From the NCBI GenBank assembly GCA_022605425.2, contig JAKIMF020000001.1, positions 1,428,501 through 1,492,500 of the forward strand: a stretch of DNA of 64,000 nt. Reading direction: 5' to 3'. The stretch's first letter is position 1, and each line of letters begins with the position of its first letter. Below, piece by piece: positions 41,920 through 52,934 of this stretch. The notes beneath the pieces were generated by a model. It saw only the letters and a list, made by a program, of their open reading frames with translations, did no database searches and was not told where the DNA came from. Both the position numbers and the translations under genes were made by a program. This DNA comes from Hamiltosporidium tvaerminnensis. Its lineage: Eukaryota; Microsporidia; Dubosqiidae.

Positions 41920-43388
41920 TTGTTTATTATTGTTTTTTTTATTATATAGATTTGAAATCGAGTGTTTGTTTATGTATTTGCATTATTTTTCTTTATCTTA
42001 AACAAAGTGTATCAAAATGAAAAAAGGTTTTTAATGTATCTTTTAATCTTATTTTAATTTCCTTAATGATATTACATCAGATATTAAATTAATTTTTAAT
42101 AAAATTCATCTACCATTTATTATCATATCTTATATTGTTAACTTTAAATAAAATACTAAACAATTAAATATTTTAAACTATAAATTAAAAATTTTCATTC
42201 GGTTTGTAAAAAAAGAGATTTGTTTAAGCTGAATTATTTTAAAATCATTTATTCTTTTATCTATTATTTTTTTAAATTAAAAAGTGTATTCGAGCAGAAT
42301 AATTGTAAATAGCTAAAATTATATATCTTCTCGAAAATAGATAGAATTCGATAAAAAATATTAACTTAATAGTACTTTATATCTGATAGAAGAGAATAAA
42401 AAAAGAATTTACATTTTAGTTTAGTATGAAGATATTTTTTTACCCTTATCAGGTAGCAAACACGATTATTTAAGTCCTACATTTTATTTGAAATTATATA
42501 TTTTAAAAATTTTTAGCTAACAAATGAGATTATATTTCCGACTTTTATAATTACATTTTAAATACTTTATCAAAAAAATATTTTTTTTCGGATTTCTCAC
42601 TATAACACATCTGTTATATTAAGTCGCAATCATAGTATAATTTATAAACCGAAAATTATGTTTTAATCTGCTATATTTATACTCCAATACGTGCCAAGAT
42701 CTTTGATAGATTAAAAACACATGTAAATGCAATCGTTTGATTTCTATCGGGCACAAAAGAAATACATAGTAAATTAATAGCAAAATATATTGCAAAATAC
42801 TAGTAATTCATTCTATCTTTGCAACAAAATTTTTTGGTAACATACGGGAATAAAACATAATTAGATTCTAAGAATAATATTATATCGGGGATATATCTCA
42901 TACAGCATTCTATACACTTAAAGTATTATTTTAATTTAATAAAATGAAATTAAGAATTTTTTGTTTAAGATTTATTCACATATAGTTTAAACTAGGAATA
43001 TAATTCAAGATTAGACCTGTTATCATATTTATTAAAAAAAAATCTTCTTAATACAGAAAATAAATTCTATTATTTTGATCTTCAAGTTACTTGGTTAGTA
43101 TTTAGAACTTCTAAATAAAAATTAGGGACAAAAGTATACGAATTAGATGTTAAAGTAATCATACAGGGATCATTTTATTAAAAAAGATTAAAATTAAATC
43201 ATCGAATAAAATTAAGATTGAATTTATAAGAAATTTATTAGAATGAATTAAAATAATGTGAAATAATATTAGGATGGAATATAAGATTTTAATTTTTAGA
43301 GAAATAAAATTAGATAAAAATACTTTTAAAGAAGAAAGTGTAGAATTATAAATTGTTTTACTTATTTAATAGTATATATCTAAGTATA
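41920..43388. other. Gene-poor region, nothing recognised
   Basis: 1.5 kb of A+T-rich sequence with no ORF. It serves as the upstream region of the RhoGAP gene on one side and abuts the 3' end of the broken retrotransposon copy on the other. Confidence 0.45.
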
Positions 43389-43389
43389 T

Positions 43390-46300
43390 TTTTTTTATTT
43401 AAAAAAATTCTGGGTTAAAATATTTTTACATGTTTTCTTCTACCTCTTAAACCACTTTTGTCTCTTCTTCCAAATCCGACTCTTCATTTATGTTATTGGT
43501 CGGTTCCTCTAAAGCGGTTCCTCCTTGTAAAATAAAGGGTGCTTTATTCTTCGGTTTAAAATTTTAACACCATCTTCCTCTCTCTTCTCTTCTTTTAAAC
43601 GGGGTGTTGGTTCCTCGTGCATCTCTGCTCTCATAATAACACCCATTGACGCTCTCTCCCAGCTATCTTCGGCATTTAGTCTTGACACAAGTCCTCTTCG
43701 TCGATCAAAGGAAATTGTTTCGACTGTATTCTTAAGAACTATAGACTGAATGTATGGCTCTACATTCATGGGTATTTCTAGTCTTTTAAGGTGTGATTTA
43801 TGGTATTTAGTCACAATACCGTTCCAGGTTTCCCTGACGAGATTATCTCAACACTACACTTATAAATGAGACCCGACTCATTGGCTAGCAGGTCATATTT
43901 CCTAAGTTTTTCAGTTTCAACTATTTGAAGTGAATCTTGGGAAGTGATTCCTACTTCAATGAGTGTTATCTTATTCTTCTTCTTATCTAAAATAAATATG
44001 TCCGGTCTGTTATTCCGAATTTTAACATCAGTTTTAATTCTGGTGTCCACTCTTATCTCTGCATACTCATTATCAAGAATTTCTTAAACTGAGTGGCTCC
44101 TTATTCGTTTTGAAGACTTAAACTTATATCTATTTAGAAGAAGAAGGTGTAGGCATCTAACCACTTCATTATGCCGTCTAGTGTAATCATGACCTAGCAT
44201 TTTTCACATCGAGTTGCTAGATGATCTACAGTCTTACCAGACTTCCCGCAATGTTGACACACACCATCTGCTCCCCAGAATACATTTCTATCCTGGATAT
44301 AGCAGAATACAGCTTCATTTCGTGGCCCAATATTTCCTCTCTTTAGCCATCTTGAAGAGTCACTAACACTCACAAGCTCATTTTTCCTTGCATTATATAA
44401 CTTTGAATGGAGTTTTCGTTTTTCTATTTCGTTATATAGTTTTGCAAGTTGAGCTTCTTCTAAACTTTTCTTAGTGACTTCTTCTACCAACCTATACTTT
44501 ACTTTTAAGAAGCCTTTTATTAGTGCAAGATGGGTTTTATTATTATTCTCATCCTTGAGTATTGCTGCTCGTCTAGTTGATATTTCTTTACTTTTTTTCA
44601 AGACAATCCGAGAGTTGCAGAAGCATATGTTCGCTTCGCAACTCAACACTATGTAGGCCTCTTCCAAGTTCTGTTCTAGGAAGGTATAAACGCTCTTTAC
44701 ATCCTGGGCGGAGATGTATTTTTTTCTTCACCAACACCGCACGCATTGCATCATCTAACTTAGAGAAGCCAGCCGGTTATAGTCGAAGTACTCCTATGTG
44801 GTAGTTGATTAACGATATCGCATGTTGATTGATTGCAGAAAATAAATTTTTTGCATTTAATCCAGTGTGACAAAGTCTTTCAACTCTTGATATAAGTTTG
44901 CTCTGTACTTCTTCAAATGAGCTAGGTGTTGGAATTCCTCTGCTATCTTCTATTATTCCTAAATATTTGTAAACACTAATACCTTTTAGAAGAGTAGCAG
45001 TATCTTCACAACACGTATCATTTGTGGCTGACTTCTCTTTGTTAATCTCTAAGCCAATCACCTCTAAAAATTCCTTTGCCTCGCCTGTCATAGCACTCAA
45101 TGTGGAGCTGTCTTTTGCAAGGAGCTTAAGATCATCAATAAACAAGAGATGATTAGTAGAATGGGATTCTGCATCTGTTTGTACTGTCACTTTTGTGTAT
45201 TTTTCATTAAGCTTTTGGCTTAATGGATCCATACACAAAACAAACAACAATGGTGACAAACTATCTCCTTGCAGAATCCCTCTATCAATCTTCTTGCTCA
45301 TGATTTTTTCAGGCCCTACTGATACATCAATTTTTCATTTTGATATTTTTATCTTGATAAATTTTATGATCCAATCAGGTAAATTAAGGTTTTGAATGCA
45401 TTGAGTTAAAAAAGCATGATCTATTGAATCATAAGCATTTTTAACATCAATCCATGTTGCGTTAAGATTATTTCCATACTCTTTATTTAAGGCAATATTC
45501 AGAAGAGCCTGCTCTTTCGCTCTCTGATGACCTCTAACTGACCCAACTGGTTCTCTGCAAGAAACCCTCGCCTTTCCACTTCAAGTTAAACGACTTTCGT
45601 TACACACTTAGTCGTACACTTGTAGAGGTTGGACATACAAGTGATTGGCCTGTAGTCAGAGCCTCTTTGTGGAATTCCTTTCGGTATCAAATACGTAAGC
45701 CCGCAGTAAAACCAATCAGCTTGAGTTGTTCCATCTAAACATATAACTTTCACAATATCATAAATATATTTGTGAAGAGTTGTAAGTTTCTTAATGAAAA
45801 AATTGTAAATACCATCAATTCCAGCAGCTTCGAAATTGGGAAGCCAATTAATGATATTTACAAATTCTTCAAGTGATGGAAACGTAGTCGGAGGATTATC
45901 TGATACAAATGGAATCAAATAATCATCGTACGTGACCGTGTCATCATTTTTGTTCCACATGGTAGACCAAAAACTCAATATTTCATCGCGGCTAACCACA
46001 TGCTCGAATTCTACACGCTCAGATAACCCACAATAAAATCGACTTCAGAAAAGCTCAAACATACGTTTCTCTTTCGGAATTGCTTACTACTTTCATGCAT
46101 CGTAATTTTTTTCTCGTAAACATTCAGAGACTCATTCTTCTTAACTAAAGCCTCAGAAATATCAGTTACGCTGCTCAAGTTTAAATTAAACTCTCGCATG
46201 ATTTTCTTAAGGCTTTTTGTTTCCTAAGCGGAGAGTTTTTCCTGCTTACGAGCCTTCTCGAGAAGATCTTTGGAAAGTACTAACTTAGAGATTTTACTTT

Positions 46301-47190
46301 CTATGTTTTCCTTCCAAGCGGATCTAGACTTCTCTTTACGTGTTGCCTCGTCATAGCATACCTGCGCGGCTTGTATGATATACGCGGCTTCCGTAATTGA
46401 CTCAGGTACATTAGCTCCGGCATATTCACCCACTACTCGATAAATGAGATCCAGAACTTTACTATCAATCAATTCATTTGGATGTTTTCTAGTTCGGACC
46501 ACCACTTTTCCAATTTCGTTCTCCGAGATTTCTTTGATTTTGCTCAAGAATTTATCTCTCAGGTTTATGAACTCCGTGGTGTCGGTCAAGGTGCATGTAT
46601 CAGCGAGACAAGTGGCGATTCTACGTCGCTTTCCATTCTCTTCTGATTTTACTTCCTTTCCCAGCTCACTTTGTGCCAATTTTTTTAACACTTCGAGAGT
46701 TTCAGTGCAGCCGAATTTCTCATTATAGTACTTGTGAAGCTCTGTCCAGCCATTTCTTGGCATTCTTTCAAACCTTTTCTGTACTGCAAAAAAAACAATT
46801 AGAGGCTATTCCTTCGGGTCGGCTGTTACGGAATCGAATATCGTCCGCAACGCCATTAGCCTGTTACCTTCCGGAATAGCTAGAGTACAGGGGCTTGTCA
46901 TGTCGTACGATGGCTCGCACGCAGGGACTTCAACTGAAGAGGTAACTGGTGCATTAGGCGAAGGTAAGGGGTCAAGCCCATTATTTTGCATTTTACTGCA
47001 TGTTTGGCTTGGTGGTGGAGGTGTTATTGTTGTGTAGGAGGAGGAAGGTAAGGAAATCGCCGGTGGGTGTAGCTAACATTTTTGTATCCCATATCGCTTT
47101 TCTTTACCTCATCAGCGTCGTTTGCAGCCTTTATTTTGGTATTTTTCGATACTTCGCTGCTAACATTAGCCTTTCTACCCATTTAATAAT
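43390..47190 (-). mobile_element. Full-length but inactivated copy of the non-LTR retrotransposon
   Basis: On the minus strand the whole element is present, from ATG (MGRKANV, about 47182) to the shared tail near 43390. The frame is cut by several stops and shifts; open pieces are 46806-46991, 46224-46763, 46011-46199, 45586-45999 (WLPNFEAAGIDGIYNF), 44777-45301 (GILQGDSLSPLLF and FIDDLKL), 44194-44667 (zinc knuckle), 43811-44050 (endonuclease) and 43509-43814. The FIDD active site is kept as in the intact copy, so Ile is the ancestral state of the family here. This copy shows that the family's original start codon was ATG. No convincing target duplication is left. Confidence 0.92.
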
Positions 47191-48340
47191 TTACTACAAT
47201 AATTAAGCAATTTAAAAATGATTAAAATATAGAGTTTTATATATAAAATGTTTTTAAAATTTATTATAAAGTCTAAATAATATATGAGTATAGGTCTTAA
47301 ACATAATAGTGACCTAAAATTTTTTTTAAAAACGGTCGCTGACTAAAGTGTGTATATTAGAACTTGAAACTCGAAATTAATTGTTTAAATATGTTTTTTT
47401 GCGTTCTGGTGTTCTTTCTTTATTTCTAAACCCAATTAAATTAGAATTTTCGATTTTTTAATTTTGCTTTTAAATCTAATTTTTTATATCTAAGATTTTT
47501 TTTAGATTCTATTTTTTTTTCATTCTAGAAAATTCTAAATAAATTATAAAACAATTCGATTTTCACGAGAGATCTTCTTTTTATTTACTCTTTTACAGTT
47601 TTTTTTTCATTTTATATATTGTTAGAATTAGTAAATATTATTTTAACTAAAAACCAGCAAAAACAAATATAAATTTTTCAAGCAGTTATTTACCGCTTAA
47701 ATTATAATTTTAAATTTACATTGATACTACGAAATTTTATTTAAAAAAAGAAAATATCAGTTTAAACTGACACAACCATCAACTTATAATCATTCTTCTA
47801 AATCATTTAAATATTTTTTTGGGTTTCAATGGAGTAAGCGAATATAGAATTTCAATATAGTTTTACGCGTTTAATTAATAAAAGTACTGTTTCATTAAGA
47901 TTATAGATTTTTTTCATAAATTTTTACATGTACGTTTTCTAGATAAACCACCCTGTTATTTAAACTACGTTTGTTAAATCGATTTAAATTTTTTGAAAAA
48001 TTGAAAAAGATAATTCATACATTATATAAGCTTTAAGTTAATTTAATTAAGAAATGCGAACTCTATTAATGATATTTTTGTAATCTAAATCAAGATTAAA
48101 AACGAATTCTATAGCAGTGAAAATATTTTTAATAGTAGAATATAATTTTAAAGTATAATTTAATAAGTAAAATTCTACATTGATTTTTACATATTTTAAT
48201 TGCTTATTTGTATATTGCTCTCATATTAATAGCATATATTATAACGTAGATTTATATCATTCCTTGATGTAAAAATCTATTTACAGTAAAAATAAAAAAA
48301 TAAAGATAAATACATAATCTAGTGTTGTAAAAAGATTAAA
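47191..48340. other. Gene-poor region, nothing recognised
   Basis: 1.1 kb of extremely A+T-rich sequence with no ORF of note. Confidence 0.45.
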
Positions 48341-48344
48341 GAAT

Positions 48345-48465
48345 GAATATTTGTTTATTGAAGCTCGTTGATTGTTTTACGTTTTCATTCCTTCTAGAGG
48401 CAAAATAAACAATTATTTGAAAGCTTTTAGGAATTATTTAGAACTGGGTTTAGGACACATGCAAT
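48345..48465 (-). mobile_element. Second 3' end of the hAT element
   Basis: Matches 37060-37180 in the same orientation: 'tgtttattgaag', 'cattccttctagaggcaaaa' and 'caattattt' correspond to 'tatttattgaag', 'cactccttcttaggggtaaa' and 'taattattta'. At 37100 this block follows the hAT dimerisation region, so both are read as 3' ends of the same hAT family. Confidence 0.5.
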
Positions 48466-49762
48466 CGGTCTAGATTTGTTTTGAGCACACCCCGCAAAAA
48501 ATCATCGGACTATATCATTTTTATTCAAGATCATTATTCATCCTTTAAGTTACAAATTTAAAAGTCTTAAAAATTTAAGATATTTAAGAAATTTAAGAAT
48601 AAAAAACAATAATATGGAGCTGAGTATGAATTATTTTGAAAAATTCTACTAGAATGCATAAAATTATAATTTAAATATAAAATATTCAGAGAGGACACCA
48701 ATTCGCTAGTAATAAGAAAATATCCCTATCATTTTTTTAAAATATTCATTTTTTTGTATCAATGGCTTCAAATGTTTAGAAAACTGTATATGTCGTCTCT
48801 ATGTATAGGATTATTAAAGCGTCACCTATTATGTTTGAAAAGTGAACTTTAAAACGAATATATTAATGTCCAATGGTTATAATATCAACTTTACTCTGAG
48901 AGACCTTGTTTTATTACCGATACAAAATACTAAATTTCTGCTTATATCGAAAAAAGGCTATGATATAAGCCGTTACAACATATTCTACAAAAAATTAATG
49001 CAAAAAAGTTTGCAGAAAATTAAGATACGATGTTCTTTAATCATACATTAGTATTATTTAATTATTTCCACCTTTTACACGTATGTTATACAATATCTGA
49101 CCAGATACAAAGATTCATCTAAAATCATCGATTTATTGCATATTAAGATTACTTTGAAACCACGTTATACTTGTTTTGAATAAAAGTAAAAGGTTTCCGA
49201 AAATATGAATTAAAAAGCGAACGTAGCCAAATCTATAAGTTATACTATTTAAAATCTAAACAAACTTATATGTTCATATGGTTTTATTTCCATTGTTTTT
49301 TAAGGAATAAAACCCAGTTAATTTATAAGGTATTGCCAATTTCAAAAAAAATATTGTTATTTTCTCTTTTGTAAAATATTAGGAATCTTTCATGATTAAG
49401 GATTATAGTATGGGTAAATCGAGCAATGTTTGTACATAATTGATTTAAAATTATGACATAGTTTTTAGATAGACTACCTGCATCTATAATTTTTGTAATA
49501 TCTCTTCAATAATTTCATTATATATCTTTTTATACTAGAAAATATTTGGAAAAAGGTTTATACAGCCAAGTTCCTAATTGTCCAATACTATTTTTGTTCA
49601 TTCAATGTGTAAAATAATGTTGATGTATCTCACATATCTGTATCAATTATGAATAACCACACTTACATATTACTTGAACTATTTTTTTTCGATTAAAATT
49701 TTAAAGTAACCGAAATTTTAGAAAATGAAATTCAAATTTATATTTAAATTTTATCAGTTTTC
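48466..49762. other. Gene-poor region upstream of the tRNA
   Basis: 1.3 kb of A+T-rich sequence. A 69-codon ORF (48842-49051) opens with a non-ATG codon and has no start signal or family resemblance. Confidence 0.4.
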
Positions 49763-49833
49763 GCATTGATAGTATAGTGGTAGTACATTAGCTTCCCAAG
49801 CTAACGGTCCGGGTTCAATTCCCGGTCAATGCA
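49763..49833 (+). tRNA. tRNA-Gly (anticodon CCC)
   Basis: A 71-base cloverleaf with all stems perfect or wobble-paired: acceptor GCATTGA with TCAATGC, discriminator A; D stem GTAT with GTAC (one T-G pair); anticodon stem TTAGC with GCTAA around the loop TTCCCAA (anticodon 49795-49797, CCC, reading GGG); four-base variable loop; T stem CCGGG with CCCGG around TTCAATT. No intron. The internal B box GGGTTCAATTCC is intact. No other tRNA is seen in the window. Confidence 0.97.
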
Positions 49834-49841
49834 TTTTTTTT
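49834..49841 (+). terminator. RNA polymerase III T-run terminator
   Basis: Eight T residues begin directly after the discriminator base of the tRNA. Confidence 0.85.
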
Positions 49842-50206
49842 ATCAATTATATGATTGATTTTATAAGACAGAATTTTAATGTTAAAAGATAAAAGTTAAA
49901 TAGAAAAAAATTTTACACGTTAAATAATTTTATAATAATATTAAGAAACTTTTAAAACTAAATTAAATTTGATTTTTTGTCACTTTTTCCACCTCGATAT
50001 GTGGTAAATTTGGCATTGAATATAATATAAGATCAGGGAAATTTAAATTATGACAGCCTCTAATATATTTTATATATAATTGTATAAGATGTTTCAATTC
50101 GTAATCCATCATGAGATACAATGAAATGTGAGCAACTTTTTGCAAATCTTAATATATTTGCTTTTTTTTAAATAATTTATATCTATTCTATACGCATCGA
50201 GAAAAA
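49842..50206. other. Spacer with a small minus-strand ORF
   Basis: An ATG ORF of 49 codons on the minus strand ends at 49963 (starts MMDYELKHL, ends EVEKVTKNQI). Its codon use looks plausible for a gene but no family is recognised and no start triplet precedes it. It could be the last part of a spliced or broken gene. Confidence 0.3.
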
Positions 50207-50566
50207 TTAAAAATCAAAAATATTCTCAAATATTGAATCTATTTCTGTGGTGTTTATCTTAGAAAAGTCAAACGTTTCTACTAAATATTTAAATCTAGCA
50301 GCCAAACCCATGCATACAAGTGAAAGACTTATAAAATGCCCGATTTCTATATTAGAACTTCCTAATAAATATATATCTTGAGATAACACTTGAATAATAT
50401 ATTTATCTTTTGTATTTGGTGTTTCTTTAAACTTTTTAATGAATCGTTTTAAATTATTCAATTTTCTAAATAAAAATGTATTTTTATGTCTATTTTTTGA
50501 TTTATATATGACTTTTGACAAAATTTTATATTCAGTTTCTAAAGTACTATTAATATTTGAATTCAT
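50207..50566 (-). CDS. RNase MRP subunit RMP1-like / Nepro-N domain protein
   Basis: A 119-residue helical, basic protein. The pattern YKSKNRHKNTFLFRKLNNL, with the core SKNRHK (about 25), followed by FIKKF and later ISLSLVCMGLAARFKYLVE (GLAARFKYL about 90-98), follows the Rmp1/Nepro N-terminal domain, where a 'KNQHR..W' helix is followed by 'LGLVLLATLAR'. Rmp1 is a specific subunit of RNase MRP, which processes pre-rRNA in the nucleolus. The protein is shorter than yeast Rmp1 (201 residues) but covers its conserved core. The gene is divergent from TRM1 with 78 bases between the two starts, and its own ATG has CCCC five bases upstream. The assignment is by pattern only; an unrelated small nuclear protein cannot be excluded. 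Confidence 0.6.
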   Translation of the reverse strand: MNSNINSTLETEYKILSKVIYKSKNRHKNTFLFRKLNNLKRFIKKFKETPNTKDKYIIQVLSQDIYLLGSSNIEIGHFISLSLVCMGLAARFKYLVETFDFSKINTTEIDSIFENIFDF

Positions 50567-50570
50567 TGAA

Positions 50571-50574
50571 GGGG
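50571..50574 (-). promoter_or_regulatory. CCC start-proximal motif of the RMP1-like gene
   Basis: CCCC on the coding strand, four bases before the ATG. It lies in the 78-base divergent promoter shared with TRM1. Confidence 0.5.
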
Positions 50575-50634
50575 TTTTACAATATATATAAAAACGAAAA
50601 CGAATAAATTTTTTAAAAATTATATTTTTTAAGT

Positions 50635-50637
50635 CCC
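50635..50637 (+). promoter_or_regulatory. CCC start-proximal motif of TRM1
   Basis: CCC seven bases before the ATG at 50645, at the other end of the 78-base divergent promoter. Confidence 0.5.
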
Positions 50638-50644
50638 ATTTTTA

Positions 50645-51961
50645 ATGGTAGATGCAGCAACAGTTTTTGCTAAAAATTTAGATGAAGAATATATTGAAGA
50701 AAATACAGTTAGAATACAAAAACATTCTAATGTATTTTATAATCCTGCACAAAGTTTCAATAGAGATATTTCAATAGAAGTAATAAAAAACTTTACTAAA
50801 AATATAGAATCACCAAAAATATTTGAAGCCATGTCCGCCACTGGTCTTAGGGGTCTAAGATATGCTAAAGAATTAAAAAACGACTCCAAAATCTATATGT
50901 GTGATATTGATAGAAACGCTATAAATTCAATTCAAGAAAATATAAATTTCAATAAAATTGATCTAAATAAAATAGAATTAATTGAAGGAGATTGCAGAAA
51001 AATTATGATTTCAAAACCTGATTACTTTGATGTTGTGGATATCGATCCATTTGGCAGTTGTACCCCTTTTATAGAAAGTGCTATAATTTCAATTAAAAAC
51101 AATGGATTATTGTGTCTCACATCAACTGACATAGCAATAATATCAAATAATCCTTTAAAATGTTATATGAAATATAATACCGTTACATATAAAACGCCTG
51201 CTTTTCATGAATTGGCACTTAGAACCTTGCTTTCAGTTGCAAATAGAATAGCTTCTAAACATAGTATAACCATTGAACCACTTTTATCAGTTTCTGTGGA
51301 TTTTTATATCAGAATTTTTTTAAGAATAAAGAAAAGTAATCACAAGACACGCGAAAACATTTTGAAAATTTCAAATTATTTTCTCTGTCACTGTTTTAAT
51401 TATTTGGAAGTCCCTTTATTTAATAAATCAGATAAATTTCGCAGTAAAAAAGTACCAAACAATATTTGTAATATTTGTGGTTCAGTATTTAATTTGGCTG
51501 GGCCATATTGGAATTCAAATCTTCACGACAAAATATTTGTTGATGAAATGTTAAAAAAGATAAATGAAAATTCATTAAACGAAAAAAGAATGATTGGATT
51601 TTTAAGATTTATTAGTCAAGAAATAGATACATTTTTATATTATTCAATACCTGCAATATCATCATATATAAAAACATCATGTGTTCCTTTATCTAAAATA
51701 ATATCTGCTTTATTCAATTTAAATTATGAAGTTTCGCTTACGCATTGTTCATTGAAATCTATCAAAACAAATGCTCCTTTAGATATCATTTATAATATAT
51801 TTTTGAAATATTTCAACATTAATCGTGATTATATTAATTTAATTAATACCCTGGAAATATCATTTGAAGAAAATAAAAAAACTAATGAATTGATAACCAA
51901 GAATTATTATAAAAAATTGTTTTATAGTAATCTAGGACCACTTTCTAAACCAAAAAATTAA
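50645..51961 (+). CDS. TRM1: tRNA (guanine26-N2)-dimethyltransferase TRM1
   Basis: A 438-residue class I methyltransferase. It starts with a conserved entry segment (VFYNPAQSFNRDIS, about 30-43), then the SAM-binding motif MSATGLRGLRYAK (about 62-74), the acidic CDIDRNA (about 86), the catalytic DIDPFGSCTPF (about 132-142) and the LTSTDIA segment. A zinc pair CNICGS (about 273-278) lies in the C-terminal domain, as in the family. Trm1 makes m2,2G at position 26 of many tRNAs, in the nucleus and, in other eukaryotes, also in mitochondria; here the mitosome has no translation, so only the nuclear role is expected. It is shorter than yeast Trm1 (570 residues) because the mitochondrial extension and C-terminal tail are missing. 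A tRNA gene lies 0.8 kb upstream, probably by chance. Confidence 0.96.
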   Translation: MVDAATVFAKNLDEEYIEENTVRIQKHSNVFYNPAQSFNRDISIEVIKNFTKNIESPKIFEAMSATGLRGLRYAKELKNDSKIYMCDIDRNAINSIQENINFNKIDLNKIELIEGDCRKIMISKPDYFDVVDIDPFGSCTPFIESAIISIKNNGLLCLTSTDIAIISNNPLKCYMKYNTVTYKTPAFHELALRTLLSVANRIASKHSITIEPLLSVSVDFYIRIFLRIKKSNHKTRENILKISNYFLCHCFNYLEVPLFNKSDKFRSKKVPNNICNICGSVFNLAGPYWNSNLHDKIFVDEMLKKINENSLNEKRMIGFLRFISQEIDTFLYYSIPAISSYIKTSCVPLSKIISALFNLNYEVSLTHCSLKSIKTNAPLDIIYNIFLKYFNINRDYINLINTLEISFEENKKTNELITKNYYKKLFYSNLGPLSKPKN

Positions 51962-52923
51962 AAAGTATTTTATTAATCCTTTTCTATTGAATTCTTGATA
52001 AATTTAATTTCTTTCCTAATTCTTACATTTATAGTTTAGCAGCAAAAAAATATTGCGGTGTTTTAAGCAATGAAAGTAATTCTTTAAAAGTTTTTTTTTA
52101 ATATCTTCTTGCATCTAAATTCTATCTATACACTTAATCATTAGCAGATTATAATCATTAATTACATTCATAAAATATTATCTCTTCTACACACTTAAAG
52201 GATAAAATACTCTTAAAAAAATTTAAAATAGGCAAATTAAATATCAAAATACAATGATTTTATTTAGATTCACACTTTACATTTCTAAATTTTCTATATT
52301 GAATATAACTTATATGTAATAGAATATAGTGTAATACCCAATAAAAAGAAATAAATTACCACAATTAAACAATAATAATAAAATTTAACTAAAATACACG
52401 TTTAAAAATAAGATGATTTTTATGATAAATTTAATGACAAATATTTTGGAAATATGAAAATTAAAAGATATGAAACCAAAAAATGATGGTTTAAAATAAA
52501 TTTAATATAAAAATAGAAATACAGATAAATTTTTATAAACCACAAGAAATATTTAAAACTAAATATATTTTACTGATAAAAACACAATATAAATGGTTAC
52601 AGGCTTAGATAAATATCAACATACAAATGACTATATATTACTTCAACCTAGTATTTAGTAATTATTTTGTCTTTCTTTTCCTCAATAAAATCATTGTTTT
52701 CTTATCTTCTTTCATGTTTTTTTAAATTTCAAATAAAAAATTTATCTTTCTTTTCCTAAAAAAATATAATTTTTTCTTGTAACTTCATTGATATTCTTAA
52801 AGAAAAATTATTTTTTCTTAGATAATTTTTGAATTCAAAACCAAAAAACATTCATTTATTTTTCTATGTTTGTTGAATATCTGAATTCCTAGAAAATAAA
52901 AAATATATTAAATCGATAAGCTG
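51962..52923. other. Intergenic spacer, nothing recognised
   Basis: Nearly 1 kb of extremely A+T-rich sequence between TRM1 and the V-ATPase gene. No ORF or repeat stands out. Confidence 0.45.
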
Positions 52924-52926
52924 CCC
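52924..52926 (+). promoter_or_regulatory. CCC start-proximal motif of VMA2
   Basis: CCC eight bases before the ATG at 52935. Confidence 0.5.
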
Positions 52927-52934
52927 TTCTCAAA

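Noticed and set aside
43364-47197. ATTTAATA at both ends of the broken full-length retrotransposon as a target duplication
   Set aside because: The left copy lies about 20 bases beyond the element's shared 3' end, and such A+T strings recur by chance here.
48842-49051. A 69-codon plus-strand ORF before the tRNA
   Set aside because: It opens with a non-ATG codon, has no CCC or GGG triplet, and its composition matches the surrounding non-coding DNA.
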